Shown here piece after piece: positions 45,744 to 55,529 of a stretch of 64,000 nucleotides of DNA. Made by a program: the position numbers and the translations under genes. The notes under the pieces were generated by a model. The model was not told the DNA's origin, searched no databases, and saw only the letters and a list, made by a program, of their open reading frames with translations. Origin of the DNA: Mycolicibacterium fallax (lineage in GTDB: Bacteria; Actinomycetota; Actinomycetes; Mycobacteriales; Mycobacteriaceae); NCBI RefSeq assembly GCF_010726955.1, contig NZ_AP022603.1, positions 3,968,001-4,032,000 on the forward strand. The letters are read 5' to 3'. Each line of letters starts with the position of its first letter. Position 1 is the first letter of the stretch.

Positions 45744-46055
45744 GTGACGTTGGTGCTGCTCTACCTCGTTGTCCTGGTGCTGGTCGCCGCCGTGCTGTTC
45801 GGGCTGGCCACCGTGCTGTTCGGCCGCGGCGAGCCGCTGCCACCGCTGCCGCGCGGCACCACCGCGACCACGCTGCCGGCCTCCGGGGTCAGCGGCGCCG
45901 ACGTCGACGCGGTCAAGTTCACCCAGGCGCTGCGCGGCTACAAGACCAGCGAGGTGGACTGGGTGCTGGAACGGCTGGCCACCGAACTGGATTCGCTGCG
46001 CGGTGAGCTGGACACCCTGCGCGCCCTGCACGACGCGCAGGAACCTGCGCAGTGA
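45744..46055 (+). CDS. DivIVA-domain membrane protein (Rv1209-type)
   Basis: About 103 residues from GTG 45744. One N-terminal membrane helix (LVLLYLVVLVLVAAVLFGLA), a short Pro/Thr linker, then a DivIVA-like motif FTQALRGYKTSEVDWVLERL and a short coiled coil. This form is known as the DivIVA-like domain found in small actinobacterial membrane proteins. Possibly polar growth or division; role unproven. Overlaps the tag gene by 4 bp. Confidence 0.8.
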   Translation: MTLVLLYLVVLVLVAAVLFGLATVLFGRGEPLPPLPRGTTATTLPASGVSGADVDAVKFTQALRGYKTSEVDWVLERLATELDSLRGELDTLRALHDAQEPAQ

Positions 46056-46630
46056 GCGCTGCCGAACCGGTGCGCTGCGGCTGGGTCGTCGGCGGCCCGC
46101 AGATCTACCTGGACTACCACGACCGGGAGTGGGGCCGACCGCTGCGCGGCACCCGGGAGCTTTTCGAGCGGATCGCGCTGGAGTCCTTCCAGAGCGGCCT
46201 GTCCTGGCTGACCATCCTGCGCAAGCGGGACAACTTCCGGGCGGCGTTCGCCGGGTTCGACGTCGAGGCCGTCGCCGGGTTCGGTGACGACGATGTGACG
46301 CGGTTGCTGGGCGATGCCGGGATCGTGCGGAACCGGGCCAAGATCGAGGCCACCGTTGCCAATGCGCGGGCGATCGCCGGGCTGGACACCGATCTGACCG
46401 AGCTGCTGTGGTCGTTCGCGCCACCGGCGCGCCCCCGGCCGGCGGCGTTGTCCCAGGTCCCGGCGGTGACCGCGGAATCCACCGCGATGGCCAAGGAACT
46501 CAAGCGCTGCGGCTTCCGGTTCGTCGGGCCGACCACGGCGTACGCCCTGATGCAGGCCACCGGGATGGTCGACGATCACCTGCGGGACTGCTGGGTGCCC
46601 GTCACACCGGCCGCGGGCCCGATCGAGTGA
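46052..46630 (+). CDS. tag: DNA-3-methyladenine glycosylase I (Tag)
   Basis: 192 residues. It removes 3-methyladenine from DNA. Motifs: CGW near residue 9, DYHDREWGRPL, SFQSGLSWLTIL, and RFVGPTTAYALMQATGMVDDHLRDC. The N-terminal Cys, His and the terminal H-x3-C make the zinc site of the Tag family. GTG start in the stop of the preceding gene. Confidence 0.92.
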   Translation: MSAAEPVRCGWVVGGPQIYLDYHDREWGRPLRGTRELFERIALESFQSGLSWLTILRKRDNFRAAFAGFDVEAVAGFGDDDVTRLLGDAGIVRNRAKIEATVANARAIAGLDTDLTELLWSFAPPARPRPAALSQVPAVTAESTAMAKELKRCGFRFVGPTTAYALMQATGMVDDHLRDCWVPVTPAAGPIE

Positions 46631-46783
46631 GGGAACCGCCCGGGCGACGGTGGCGCTCGGGCGCGGTTGTGCGGCGATCGGGTGGGCACTGCGGACGCGC
46701 TGGCGTCGATAGGGAAGAATGGTAGATCGAAGACGGCCAGGAACTGCGATGGCGGTTCGGCCAGCGATCGGAGGGAGTGCTCG

Positions 46784-46951
46784 ATGGCGGCGATGAAGCC
46801 CCGTACTGGTGATGGTCCGCTCGAAGCGACCAAGGAAGGGCGCGGCATCGTGATGCGGGTACCACTGGAAGGTGGCGGACGCCTGGTCGTCGAGCTGACC
46901 CCGGATGAGGCCGCCGCCCTCGGCGAGGAACTCCGCGGCGTCACCAGCTAG
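46784..46951 (+). CDS. DUF3117 protein (Rv1211-type)
   Basis: 55 residues from the ATG at 46784, with GGAGGGAG upstream; it begins MAAMKPRTGDGPLEATKEG and ends LGEELRGVTS. Highly conserved small actinobacterial protein of unknown function, normally just before glgM/glgC. The ATG choice matches the usual 55-57 residue length. Confidence 0.88.
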   Translation: MAAMKPRTGDGPLEATKEGRGIVMRVPLEGGGRLVVELTPDEAAALGEELRGVTS

Positions 46952-46958
46952 CGCTGCG

Positions 46959-48119
46959 TCAGCCCGCGACCGCGCGGTAGATCTGCAGGGTCTGCTCGGC
47001 GATCCGGGCCCAGGAGAACTCGTCGATGCAGCGCTGCCGGCCGGCGGCGCCGTACCGCACCGCCCGCGCCGGATCGTTGACCAGCGCGTTGACCGCGTCG
47101 GCGATCCCCGCCTCGAACGCCGCGGCGTCCTCGGGGGTGTAGCGCACCAGCGTCCCGGTGACGCCGTCGTCGACAACCTCGGGGATGCCGCCGACCGCGG
47201 AGGCCACCACGGCCGTCCCGCAGGCCATCGCCTCCAGGTTGACGATGCCCAGCGGCTCGTACACCGACGGGCAGACGAACACCGCCGAGGCCGACAGGAT
47301 CTCCCGGATCTTGGCCGTCGGCAGCATCTCCTGAACCCAGAAGACCCCGGGGCGCGACGCCGACAGTTCCGCGACCGCGCCGGCGGTTTCGGCGGCGATC
47401 TCGGGGGTGTCCGGCGCGCCGGCGCACAGCACCAGCTGCACCTCGGGGTCGAACCGGTGCGCGGCGGCGACCAGGTGCTTGACGCCCTTCTGCCGGGTGA
47501 TCCGCCCGACGAACGACGCGATGGGCCGGGACGGATCGACGCCGAGTTCGGCGAGCACCGAATCCGCACCCGGTTCGACCGGGTACCACACGGCGGTGTC
47601 GATGCCGTTCTTCACCACGTGCACCCGCTCGGGGTCCAGCCCCGGGTAGACCGCCAGCACGTCGTCGCGCATGCCGGAGCTGACCGCGATGACCGCCGCG
47701 GCCGCCTCCATCGCGGTCTTCTCCACCCAGGACGAGATCCGGTAGCCGCCGCCGAGCTGCTCGGCCTTCCACGGCCGCATCGGCTCCAGGGAATGCGCGG
47801 TCACCACGTGCGGGATGCCGTAGAGCAGCGAGGCCAGGTGCCCGGCCATCTCGGCGTACCAGGTGTGTGAATGCACGACGGTCGCGGCGCCCGCCGCGTT
47901 CGCCATCACCAGGTCGGTGGACAGGGTGGAGATCGCGGCGTTGGCGTCGGCCAGCGCGGGGTCGGGCTGGTGCACGAACGCGCCGTCGCGCGGCGCGCCC
48001 ATGCAGTGCACGTCGACCTCGCAGAGCTGGCGCAACTGCGCGACGAGTTCGGTGACGTGCACCCCCGCGCCCCCGTAGACCTCCGGTGGATACTCCCGAG
48101 TCATCATCGCCACGCGCAT
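46959..48119 (-). CDS. glgM: GlgM, alpha-maltose-1-phosphate synthase
   Basis: 386 residues, GT4 glycosyltransferase. It joins ADP-glucose and glucose 1-phosphate to maltose 1-phosphate for the GlgE alpha-glucan pathway. YPPEVYGGAGVHVTELV binds donor/acceptor at the N-terminus; the GT4 motif is FVCPSVYEPLGIVNLEAMACG near residue 290 (EX7E: key Glu residues only), with SFVGRITRQKGV before it. Earlier annotated glgA. Divergent from glgC, which makes its ADP-glucose. Confidence 0.92.
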   Translation of the reverse strand: MRVAMMTREYPPEVYGGAGVHVTELVAQLRQLCEVDVHCMGAPRDGAFVHQPDPALADANAAISTLSTDLVMANAAGAATVVHSHTWYAEMAGHLASLLYGIPHVVTAHSLEPMRPWKAEQLGGGYRISSWVEKTAMEAAAAVIAVSSGMRDDVLAVYPGLDPERVHVVKNGIDTAVWYPVEPGADSVLAELGVDPSRPIASFVGRITRQKGVKHLVAAAHRFDPEVQLVLCAGAPDTPEIAAETAGAVAELSASRPGVFWVQEMLPTAKIREILSASAVFVCPSVYEPLGIVNLEAMACGTAVVASAVGGIPEVVDDGVTGTLVRYTPEDAAAFEAGIADAVNALVNDPARAVRYGAAGRQRCIDEFSWARIAEQTLQIYRAVAG

Positions 48120-48126
48120 ATCGGTG

Positions 48127-48132
48127 ACGGTA
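48127..48132 (-). promoter_or_regulatory. -10 element (TACCGT) for leaderless glgM
   Basis: Seven nucleotides before the ATG at 48119. Confidence 0.45.
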
Positions 48133-48270
48133 GCCGAACTCCCGCCGGAGGCGAAGGGGTGCTTTGGATCCCGTCGCGCCGCGGCGGCACGAGCTTCGGC
48201 AAAGGTCCCCGACAGGTGGCTGAATGACCCGAAATCCGGGCAATGGCTGGCCGCATCATGACGGGGCCGA

Positions 48271-48276
48271 TAGGTT
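48271..48276 (+). promoter_or_regulatory. -10 element (TAGGTT) for leaderless glgC
   Basis: Seven nucleotides before the ATG at 48284, no ribosome-binding site. It favours this start over the open frame from 48224. Confidence 0.45.
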
Positions 48277-48283
48277 GGTTCGC

Positions 48284-49498
48284 ATGAGGGACGCGGCGCA
48301 TGTGCTTGGGATCGTGCTGGCCGGCGGCGAGGGGAAACGTCTCTACCCGTTGACCGCGGATCGCGCCAAGCCCGCGGTGCCCTTCGGCGGTGGCTACCGG
48401 CTGATCGACTTCGTGTTGTCGAACTTGGTCAACGCGCGCTACTTGCGGATCTGCGTTCTCACGCAATACAAGTCGCATTCACTTGACCGACACATTTCGC
48501 AGAACTGGCGACTGTCCGGCTTGGCGGGGGAGTACATCACCCCGGTTCCCGCGCAGCAGCGGCTCGGCCCGCGCTGGTACACCGGCTCGGCCGACGCGAT
48601 CTACCAGTCGATGAACCTGATCTACGACGAGGATCCGGACTACATCGTCATTTTCGGCGCCGACCACGTGTACCGGATGGATCCGGCGCAGATGGTGGAC
48701 TTCCACATCGCCTGCGGCGCGGGGGCGACCGTCGCCGGGATCCGGGTGCCGCGCAAGGAGGCGTCGGCGTTCGGCTGCATCGACGCGGACTCCTCGGGCC
48801 GGATCCGCGGTTTCGTGGAGAAGCCGGCGGACCCGCCGGGCACCCCCGACGACCCGGAGCAGACCTTCGTCTCGATGGGCAACTACGTGTTCACCACGAA
48901 GGTGCTGATCGACGCGATCAAGGCCGACGCCGACGACGACCATTCCGACCACGACATGGGCGGCGACATCATCCCGCGGCTGGTCGCCGAGGACATGGCG
49001 GCGGTGTACGACTTCAACGACAACCAGGTGCCCGGGGCGACCGAGCGCGATCACGGCTACTGGCGCGACGTGGGAACCCTGGACGCGTTCTACGACGCGC
49101 ACATGGACCTGGTGTCGGTGCACCCGATCTTCAACCTGTACAACCGGCGCTGGCCGATCCGCGGCGGCGCGGAGAACCTGGCGCCGGCCAAGTTCGTCAA
49201 CGGTGGCGCGGCGATGGAGTCGGTGGTCGGCGCGGGCAGCATCGTGTCGGCGGCCTCGGTGCGCAACTCGGTGCTGTCGAGCAACGTCGCGATCGACGAC
49301 GGCGCGATCGTCGAGGGCAGCGTGCTGATGCGGGGGGTGCGGGTCGGCCGCGGCGCCGTGGTCCGGCACGCGATTCTGGACAAGAACGTCGTCGTCGGGC
49401 CGGGCGAGATGGTCGGGGTGGACCTGGAGCGCGACCGGGAGCGGTTCTCGGTCAGCTCCGGCGGGGTCGTCGCCGTCGGCAAGGGCGTCTGGATCTAA
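48284..49498 (+). CDS. glgC: GlgC, glucose-1-phosphate adenylyltransferase
   Basis: 404 residues. It makes ADP-glucose for glgM and glycogen synthesis. [14 protein letters not shown] with [10 protein letters not shown] is the nucleotidyl-transfer site, GADHVYRMD the catalytic Asp, and a left-handed beta-helix follows from about residue 290 (allosteric and tetramer contacts). Length equals the M. tuberculosis enzyme. Confidence 0.94.
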   Translation: MRDAAHVLGIVLAGGEGKRLYPLTADRAKPAVPFGGGYRLIDFVLSNLVNARYLRICVLTQYKSHSLDRHISQNWRLSGLAGEYITPVPAQQRLGPRWYTGSADAIYQSMNLIYDEDPDYIVIFGADHVYRMDPAQMVDFHIACGAGATVAGIRVPRKEASAFGCIDADSSGRIRGFVEKPADPPGTPDDPEQTFVSMGNYVFTTKVLIDAIKADADDDHSDHDMGGDIIPRLVAEDMAAVYDFNDNQVPGATERDHGYWRDVGTLDAFYDAHMDLVSVHPIFNLYNRRWPIRGGAENLAPAKFVNGGAAMESVVGAGSIVSAASVRNSVLSSNVAIDDGAIVEGSVLMRGVRVGRGAVVRHAILDKNVVVGPGEMVGVDLERDRERFSVSSGGVVAVGKGVWI

Positions 49499-49550
49499 CG
49501 CGGGCTGCGGGCCTCCCCTCTGCGGGGCTGCCCCTTTGCCGGGCTCTCTC

Positions 49551-49740
49551 TGCCGCGACCGCTCACCTGTGTACGCGCCACGCCGTTGGGGGCGTACACA
49601 GCTGAGCGCTGGCGCGGGAACGTTTTGCTGAGCTCTCACCTGTGTACGCGCCACGCCGTTGGGGCTGTCCACAGGTGAGCGCTCGCGGCAAAGGGGGGCG
49701 GGGGCAAAGGGGGGCGGCGGCAAAGGGGCGCGGGAAAAGG
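49551..49740. repeat. CTCACCTGTG dyad elements, copies 1 and 2, with GGGGCAAAGG-type repeats
   Basis: Copy 1: CTCACCTGTG at 49562-49571 with CACAGCTGAG at 49597-49606. Copy 2: CTCACCTGTG at 49635-49644 with CACAGGTGAG at 49670-49679. In both the half-sites are 35 bp apart and enclose CGCCACGCCGTTGGGG. 49681-49740 repeats GGGGGCAAAG-type units. The stretch 49499-49745 between glgC and the convergent 49746 gene holds no gene; M. tuberculosis has PE14 in this gap (from memory). Confidence 0.7.
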
Positions 49741-49745
49741 GGGCC

Positions 49746-50414
49746 TCACCAGATGCCGGGGAGTAGCCGGCTGCGCACCCGCTGGGTGTAGTCGACGTAG
49801 CCGGGCAGGTCGGTGCGCAGCAGGGTCTCCTCGTCGACGGTGCGCACCACCAGCGAGAGCACCGCGGGGACGGCCGGCAGCAGCGCCCAGTAGGAGCCCA
49901 GCGCCAGCGGGCAGCCGATGCACATCAGCACCGCGCCGCTGTACATCGGGTGCCGCACCACCGCGTACATGCCGGTGGACACCAACTGCTGGCCGGACTC
50001 GATGGTGATGATGGCCGCCGCCCAGGAGTTCTGCACCACCACCCAGATGGCGATCCCCAGACCGACGGCAAGCAGCACGATCCCGACGATGCACAGCCAG
50101 GTGGGCACCCGGGACCAGCCGAAGCGGTGATCGAACCCGCCGACCACCAGGAACGCCAGGAAGGACAGCTGCAGCACGCCCACGGCCAGCTTCTGGACGC
50201 CGCGGGTCTCGGCGGTCGGGCCCGAGCGGATCCGGCGGGCCAGCACGTCGGGCCGACGGGTGATCAGGTAGACGGTGTACGGCAGCGAGAGCCCGATCAT
50301 CACGGCGATGACGGCCCAGCCCTGCCAGTAGTCGAAGGTGCCTGCCGGCCAGAACAGTAACGCCGCGAACAGGGCGAAGCCGGCCAGGGTGTAGGCGATG
50401 GTGCGCAGCGTCAT
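49746..50414 (-). CDS. Isoprenylcysteine-methyltransferase-like membrane protein (Rv1216c-type)
   Basis: 222 residues. Five or so membrane helices and the C-terminal ICMT/PEMT signature: TGMYAVVRHPMYSGAVLMCIG and then DEETLLRTDLPGYVDYTQRV. Members methylate lipids or small hydrophobic substrates with S-adenosylmethionine; the substrate here is unknown. The start at 50414 has GGAG at 6 nt; the ATG at 50420 does not. It lies just downstream of the ABC exporter genes. Confidence 0.83.
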   Translation of the reverse strand: MTLRTIAYTLAGFALFAALLFWPAGTFDYWQGWAVIAVMIGLSLPYTVYLITRRPDVLARRIRSGPTAETRGVQKLAVGVLQLSFLAFLVVGGFDHRFGWSRVPTWLCIVGIVLLAVGLGIAIWVVVQNSWAAAIITIESGQQLVSTGMYAVVRHPMYSGAVLMCIGCPLALGSYWALLPAVPAVLSLVVRTVDEETLLRTDLPGYVDYTQRVRSRLLPGIW

Positions 50415-50440
50415 GGTCATCTCCGTGGCTCGGTAGCGGC

Positions 50441-52084
50441 TCAGCCCACGTCCCGGCGGCCGAACGCAGCGGCGCCCACCGCGATGAGGAGGGCATCGAG
50501 AGCCAGCAGCCAGATCAGTGGCCACGCGGTGAAGGCGCCGGTGCCCACCGACGGGGCGTGCGAATAGGGGTCCAGGTTCTGCAGCCAGCGCGGGAAGCCG
50601 GCCAGCGAGCCGAGCAGAAACAGTGCGACGAACCCGACCAGCACCGCCCAGGCCGCCGGGGCCGCCCGCGGCACCCAGCCGATCAGCAGCACCGTCACCG
50701 CGGCCAGCAGCCACACCCCCGGCAGCTGCACGAGCGCCGATCCGATCACCGTGCTCAGCACGCCGATGTCGCCGGCGCTGGCGGCGTAGGTCAGGCCGGC
50801 GAACGCCCCGGCCGCGAGCATGATGACCGCGGAGCTGGTCAGCGCCAGCGCGAGATAGCCTGCCAGCCAACGGGTTCGGGGCACCGCCCCGGCCAGCACC
50901 GTCTCGGCGCGGCCGGTGCTCTCCTCCTGGTGCAGGCGTAGCGTCGCGGAGATGGCGAAGGCCGAGGTCAGCACCGCGACCATGGTGAAGGCCAGGTGGA
51001 TGAACGCCTGCTCGACGGCGGGGCTGCCGCCGAGCCGGGTGACGATGTCGCGGGTGCCCGCGGTGTCGCCGAGTTGGTCGCCGATGCCGTGCACCGCCGA
51101 GCCGATCATCAATCCGTACAGGCTCAGCCCAGCCGCCCACAGCAGCACCGAACCGCGGCTGACCCGCCACGCCAGGCCGAACACCCCCGACAGTGCGGGC
51201 CCGGCCGTCGCCGGACCCCGGCGCTCGGGCAGCAGGCCCGCGCCGAGGTCGCGGCGCGACAGCAGCGCGTAGGCCAGCAGGGTCAGCGCCGTCGCGGTCA
51301 GCAGGTGCAGCCCGAGCACCCAGAACCGGTCCCCGGCGAACGCCCGGACCTGCAGCGACCAGCCGAGTGGGGACAGCCAGGACAGCACCGAGGACCCGTC
51401 GGCCGAGGTGGCGTCGCCGACGGCGCGCAGCGCGTATGCCGCCCCGAGCACCGAGAATGCCAGGCTGCGGGCGGTGCGGGCGCTGCTGGACAGCTGCGCG
51501 GTGACCGCGGCGACCCCGCCGAACACCAGCCCGGCGCCCGCCAGGCCGGCAGCGAACGCCGCGGACCCGGCGGCCGGAATGCCGGTGGAGGCCAGCGACG
51601 CGAAGCCGATCAGCGCGGTGATCCCCACCGCGCCGTAGCCGAGGATCAGCGCGGCGGTCAGGCCGGCCAGCCGGCCGACGGCGGTGGAGCCGAGCAGTTC
51701 GGTGCGGCCGGTCTCCTCGTCGGCCCGGGTGTGCCGAATGACGGTGAGGATGACGGCAATACCGATCAGCGCGCCGTAGACGCCGGCCTTCCACACCCCG
51801 AGCGCACCCAGGCTTTCGCTGTAGATGTTGCCGTACATGGCCCGCTGCGCGGGGCTGGCCATGATCGTGTCGATCAGGCCCGCGCGGTCGGCCGCGGTGG
51901 GATAGACCTTTTCGATGCTGCCGATGTACACGCCGCCCAGCGGCAGTGACAGCAGCAGGATCCAGATCGGGCCGATGATCCGGTCCCGGCGCAGGTTGAG
52001 CCGCAGCAGCTCGGCGGTGCCGGTGAAGTCCGAGGCCGAGGCCGGTGCCGGGGCGGGGGAGCGCGGCCGCGCAACGGTGGTCAT
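50441..52084 (-). CDS. ABC exporter, permease subunit (Rv1217c-type)
   Basis: 547 residues with about twelve membrane helices in two similar halves of six (the second half begins near residue 300 at [21 protein letters not shown]). This is the antibiotic-type exporter permease. It overlaps the ATPase gene by ATGA. With the ATPase it should export hydrophobic compounds; the M. tuberculosis pair contributes to drug tolerance. Confidence 0.88.
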   Translation of the reverse strand: MTTVARPRSPAPAPASASDFTGTAELLRLNLRRDRIIGPIWILLLSLPLGGVYIGSIEKVYPTAADRAGLIDTIMASPAQRAMYGNIYSESLGALGVWKAGVYGALIGIAVILTVIRHTRADEETGRTELLGSTAVGRLAGLTAALILGYGAVGITALIGFASLASTGIPAAGSAAFAAGLAGAGLVFGGVAAVTAQLSSSARTARSLAFSVLGAAYALRAVGDATSADGSSVLSWLSPLGWSLQVRAFAGDRFWVLGLHLLTATALTLLAYALLSRRDLGAGLLPERRGPATAGPALSGVFGLAWRVSRGSVLLWAAGLSLYGLMIGSAVHGIGDQLGDTAGTRDIVTRLGGSPAVEQAFIHLAFTMVAVLTSAFAISATLRLHQEESTGRAETVLAGAVPRTRWLAGYLALALTSSAVIMLAAGAFAGLTYAASAGDIGVLSTVIGSALVQLPGVWLLAAVTVLLIGWVPRAAPAAWAVLVGFVALFLLGSLAGFPRWLQNLDPYSHAPSVGTGAFTAWPLIWLLALDALLIAVGAAAFGRRDVG

Positions 52085-52980
52085 GCGTTCACCGGCTCGG
52101 ATCCGTAGTGGCGCAGGAACAGATCCTCCAGCGTCGGGGGCCGGCTGACCAGGCTGCGCACCCCGGCCTGGCCGAGCGCCCGGATCAGCTCGTCCAGCGC
52201 GTCGGCGTCGACCTGGGCGTGCAGCACCTGGCCCTCGAACCGGACGTCCTGCACGCCGCGAATGCGCCCGAGATCGCCTGGGTCACGGAGCAACTCGGCG
52301 GTGATCGAGGTTCGGGACAGGTGTCGCAGCGACGCCAGGGTCCCGGTCTCCACGGTCCGGCCGGCCCGGATCAGGGTCAGCCGGTCGCACAGCTTCTCGG
52401 TCTCGGCGAGGATGTGGCTGGACAGCAGGACGGTGCTGCCGCGGTCCCGGGCCTCGGCGACGCACTGCTGAAAGACGTTCTCCATCAACGGGTCCAGTCC
52501 GCTGCTCGGCTCGTCGAGCAGCAGCAGCCGGGCGTTGGAGGCGAAGGCCGAAACCAGGGACACCTTCTGCCGGTTGCCCTTGGAGTAGCTGCGGGCGCGC
52601 TTGGTGGGGTCGAGGTCGAAGCGTTCGATCAGCTCGGTCCGGCGGCGTTCGTCGATGCCGCCGCGCATCCGGGCCAGCAGGTCGATGATCTCGCCGCCGG
52701 TCAGCCCCGGCCACAGCGTGACATCACCGGGCACGTAGGCGATCTGGCGGTGCAGCGAAACCGCGTCGTCCCACGGATCGCTGCCGAGCAGCCGGACCGT
52801 GCCGCCGTCGGCGCGGGCCAGTCCGAGCAGGATCCGGATGGTGGTCGACTTTCCGGCGCCGTTGGGGCCGAGGAAGCCGTGCACCTCCCCGGGGCCGACC
52901 CGCAGGTCCAGGCCGTCGAGCGCCTGGGTGGGGCCGAAACGTTTTGTCAATCCGTGGATTTCGATATCGGGCTGGTTCAT
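52081..52980 (-). CDS. ABC exporter, ATP-binding subunit (Rv1218c-type)
   Basis: 299 residues. Walker [11 protein letters not shown]-loop in [10 protein letters not shown], signature [12 protein letters not shown] (SKGN instead of SGGQ, as in this subfamily), Walker [14 protein letters not shown], and the H-loop His in LLSSHIL. The C-terminal ~80 residues form the DUF4162-type extension. Made with the permease and downstream of its repressor gene. Confidence 0.92.
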   Translation of the reverse strand: MNQPDIEIHGLTKRFGPTQALDGLDLRVGPGEVHGFLGPNGAGKSTTIRILLGLARADGGTVRLLGSDPWDDAVSLHRQIAYVPGDVTLWPGLTGGEIIDLLARMRGGIDERRRTELIERFDLDPTKRARSYSKGNRQKVSLVSAFASNARLLLLDEPSSGLDPLMENVFQQCVAEARDRGSTVLLSSHILAETEKLCDRLTLIRAGRTVETGTLASLRHLSRTSITAELLRDPGDLGRIRGVQDVRFEGQVLHAQVDADALDELIRALGQAGVRSLVSRPPTLEDLFLRHYGSEPVNA

Positions 52981-52999
52981 CGGAACGTCCTCCCGGTTG

Positions 53000-53638
53000 T
53001 CAGGCGATGCCGCCGGTCTCCTCGGCGCGGGCCAGGAATGCCTGGTACAGGCCGGGGTCGGTGAGCAGGCCGTTGGAGTAGAGCTCCAGCGCCGGCAGCA
53101 TCATGTCCTGGGTGTAGTCGTGCAGGACCCGGCGCAGATCGCCGGGATCGTCGTGCAGCTGGATGTAGAGCAGGAAGGCGCCGCCGCCGACCATGGACAG
53201 GAACCGGGCCCGGGCCCGGGGGTCCGCGGTCGGCTTGATGGTTCCGGCGCGTACCCCCTCCTCGAGGTACTGCTCGGCGTTGTCGATCATCCGGCGCCAC
53301 AGGGTGCGCGCCAGTTCGCCGCCGGACTGCAGGCTGCGCACCAGATACCCGGTCAGCGGTGCGTAGTCCTCGATCTCGGCGGCGGCGGTCAGCCAGGCGG
53401 CGGGATCGTGGGTCTGCAGGGTTTCGCTCTTGGCCTCGCGGACCACCTCGGCGACATGGGTGTCGCAGGCGGCGCGCAGCCCGCCCTTGGAGCCGAAGTG
53501 GTGATTGACCAGGCCGGGGCTGACCCCGGCCGCCGCGGCGATGGCGCGCACGCCGACGCCGAAGCCGTGCCGACCGAACTGATCGATGGCCGCGTCGCGG
53601 ATGCGATCGGCGGTGCTCAGATCGGAGGTTGAACGCAC
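53000..53638 (-). CDS. raaS: RaaS-type TetR repressor of the ABC exporter
   Basis: 212 residues from GTG 53638. N-terminal helix-turn-helix ([20 protein letters not shown], then [14 protein letters not shown]) and a TetR ligand domain with [20 protein letters not shown]. Matches Rv1219c/RaaS, which represses the Rv1218c-Rv1217c pump. The open frame begins at a TTG (53644), but GTG 53638 matches the M. tuberculosis N-terminus and is 7 nt from a -10. Two operator palindromes overlap the start region. Confidence 0.9.
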   Translation of the reverse strand: MRSTSDLSTADRIRDAAIDQFGRHGFGVGVRAIAAAAGVSPGLVNHHFGSKGGLRAACDTHVAEVVREAKSETLQTHDPAAWLTAAAEIEDYAPLTGYLVRSLQSGGELARTLWRRMIDNAEQYLEEGVRAGTIKPTADPRARARFLSMVGGGAFLLYIQLHDDPGDLRRVLHDYTQDMMLPALELYSNGLLTDPGLYQAFLARAEETGGIA

Positions 53639-53664
53639 GTTCAATAGATTAAACGCCTGTTCAA
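53629..53664. promoter_or_regulatory. Two RaaS operator palindromes 20 bp apart, with the -10 between them
   Basis: TTGAACGCACGTTCAA (53629-53644) is a perfect dyad and covers the GTG start codon. TTAAACGCCTGTTCAA (53649-53664) is a near copy with one pair off. Centres are exactly 20 bp apart. The -10 of raaS, TAATCT on the minus strand, lies at 53646-53651 between and into them. A bound TetR dimer pair would shut the gene. Confidence 0.75.
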
Positions 53665-53711
53665 TATCGCGTCAAGGGTGCGATGCGTAGAGGTTGCTGT
53701 GAGCCGGCCGG

Positions 53712-54464
53712 CTACTCGGGGTCGGAGTACTCGCGCGCGGCGGCCAGCACGCCGTCGCCCAGCGGAATGACCACCGGCACCAGTCGCTCGTCCTCGGCGA
53801 TCAGCCGGGCCGCCTCGCGCACCGCGGCCACGGTGGCGTCCTGGGCGGCCGGATCCCCGGCGCGGCCACCGAGCGCCGCGCTGTGCACGACGATGACGCC
53901 GCCCGGACGCAGCAGGCGGATGCCCTCGGCGACGTAGTCCGGCTGGTCGGCCGGGTCGGCGTCGATGAACACCAGGTCGTAGGAGGTGTCGGCCAGCCGG
54001 GTCAGCACCTCCTGGGCGCGTCCGGTGATCAGCCGGGTGCGCGACGGGCCGATGCCGCCCTCGGTGAACGCCTGGCGCGCGACGCGCTGGTACTCCGGCT
54101 CGATGTCGATGGTGGTCAGCACGCCGTCGGGGCGCATGCCCGAGAGCAGCCACAGCCCGGACAGCCCGGCGCCGGTCCCGACCTCGACGACGGCCTTGCC
54201 GCCGGAGAGCCGGGCCAGCAGGCTCAGCAGCGCGCCGACGGCGGGGGTGACCGCCTCGGCGCCGATGTCCTGGGCGCGTTCCCGGACCGCGGCCAGCACC
54301 GAATCCTCGGAGATCGAGGCCTCGGCGTGCGCCAGCATCGCCTCGGCCGGCGACGGGGCGGCCGGTTCCGGTGCCGGCGAGTCTGCCGGCTCTGCCGCCG
54401 GCGGGTCTGCCGGGGAGGATGCTGCCGGGGCGAAGGTGAGGTCGGTGTCCTCGGAGCTGGCCAT
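53712..54464 (-). CDS. O-methyltransferase (Rv1220c-type)
   Basis: 250 residues from the ATG at 54464. A Pro/Glu/Ala-rich N-terminal extension (~1-40) leads to a class I SAM methyltransferase: [14 protein letters not shown] near residue 95, [10 protein letters not shown], and [15 protein letters not shown], the metal-binding motif of cation-dependent O-methyltransferases. Substrate unknown. Always next to sigE, divergently, in mycobacteria. Confidence 0.88.
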   Translation of the reverse strand: MASSEDTDLTFAPAASSPADPPAAEPADSPAPEPAAPSPAEAMLAHAEASISEDSVLAAVRERAQDIGAEAVTPAVGALLSLLARLSGGKAVVEVGTGAGLSGLWLLSGMRPDGVLTTIDIEPEYQRVARQAFTEGGIGPSRTRLITGRAQEVLTRLADTSYDLVFIDADPADQPDYVAEGIRLLRPGGVIVVHSAALGGRAGDPAAQDATVAAVREAARLIAEDERLVPVVIPLGDGVLAAAREYSDPE

Positions 54465-54470
54465 GGTCGG

Positions 54471-54476
54471 AGCGTA
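54471..54476 (-). promoter_or_regulatory. -10 element (TACGCT) for the leaderless O-methyltransferase gene
   Basis: Six nucleotides before the ATG at 54464. Confidence 0.45.
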
Positions 54477-54651
54477 CGGCCAACGCTGACCGTGTGGCCA
54501 CAGGTGCCGCCGCGACACGCCCGGCCGGAGACTCCCAATTTTTCTGGATTGCACCGGATCATTGCAGCTCAGCGCGTTGTGGCCGGGCTTCTCAGGCGGC
54601 CTTCATTGTCCTCACACGGTTGCCACACGCCGGTAGGCGACGGTGTTGTGC

Positions 54652-55422
54652 ATGGACCAGCGCGAAAAACGGCCGCCGTCGAGGGTTGACGGGAGGAATA
54701 CCGGGGTACCCGTCGACGTTGCCGAAAACATGCAACGCGTGCGTGTGTCCAACCGCGACAGCGTCCGTACCGACCAGGAGGATCCGACGACCATCGCAAC
54801 GATCGCCCCGGTGAGCATGTCTCACCCCGAAACGGACTACGGCGCCGAATGGGTCGAGGTGTCCGACGAACCGACCGGCACCGCCGTCTTCGATGCGACC
54901 GGAGACCAGACGACCATGCCGTCGTGGGACGAACTGGTGCGTCAGCACGCCGACCGGGTGTACCGGCTGGCCTACCGGCTCTCGGGTAACCGGCAAGACG
55001 CCGAAGACCTCACCCAGGACACCTTCATCCGGGTGTTCCGGTCGCTGCAGAGCTACCAGCCGGGCACCTTCGAGGGCTGGCTGCACCGCATCACCACCAA
55101 CCTGTTCCTGGACATGGTGCGCCGCCGCGCCCGGATCCGGATGGAGGCGCTGCCCGAGGACTACGACCGGGTGCCGGCCACCGACCCCGATCCCGAGCAG
55201 ATCTATCACGACGCGCACCTGCAGGCCGATCTGCAGGCCGCGCTCGATTCGCTGGCCCCGGAGTTCCGCGCCGCCGTCGTGCTGTGCGACATCGAGGGAC
55301 TGTCCTACGAGGAGATCGCCACCACCCTCGATGTGAAGCTCGGCACTGTCCGCAGCCGGATCCACCGCGGTCGCCAGGCCATCCGCGACCATCTGGCCAG
55401 CCGGTCGGTGGCCACTTCCTGA
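54652..55422 (+). CDS. sigE: SigE, ECF sigma factor of envelope stress
   Basis: About 256 residues from the ATG at 54652 (the usual SigE length). GTG 54643, ATG 54730 and ATG 54817 are other in-frame starts, and M. tuberculosis sigE is known to use several. Region 2 is [18 protein letters not shown] with [11 protein letters not shown] (about residues 95-140); region 4 is [20 protein letters not shown]. The first ~80 residues are variable. It controls responses to surface stress, heat and detergent. RseA, encoded next, is its anti-sigma factor, and htrA and tatB follow. Confidence 0.93.
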   Translation: MDQREKRPPSRVDGRNTGVPVDVAENMQRVRVSNRDSVRTDQEDPTTIATIAPVSMSHPETDYGAEWVEVSDEPTGTAVFDATGDQTTMPSWDELVRQHADRVYRLAYRLSGNRQDAEDLTQDTFIRVFRSLQSYQPGTFEGWLHRITTNLFLDMVRRRARIRMEALPEDYDRVPATDPDPEQIYHDAHLQADLQAALDSLAPEFRAAVVLCDIEGLSYEEIATTLDVKLGTVRSRIHRGRQAIRDHLASRSVATS

Positions 55423-55529
55423 AAAATCCGGCCATCTTCTCCCCGTTCACGGCCTTGAGGTCACCCGCGCGGCCGCCGATCCGCGCTACATTCGAAGTGA
55501 GGCTGATCGAGCGGACCAGAGGAGTGACG

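Noticed and set aside
49746-51794. Fusion of the methyltransferase-like protein with part of the exporter permease
   Set aside because: The long frame crosses the permease gene in a wrong frame; the methyltransferase-like gene has its own GGAG and ATG at 50414.
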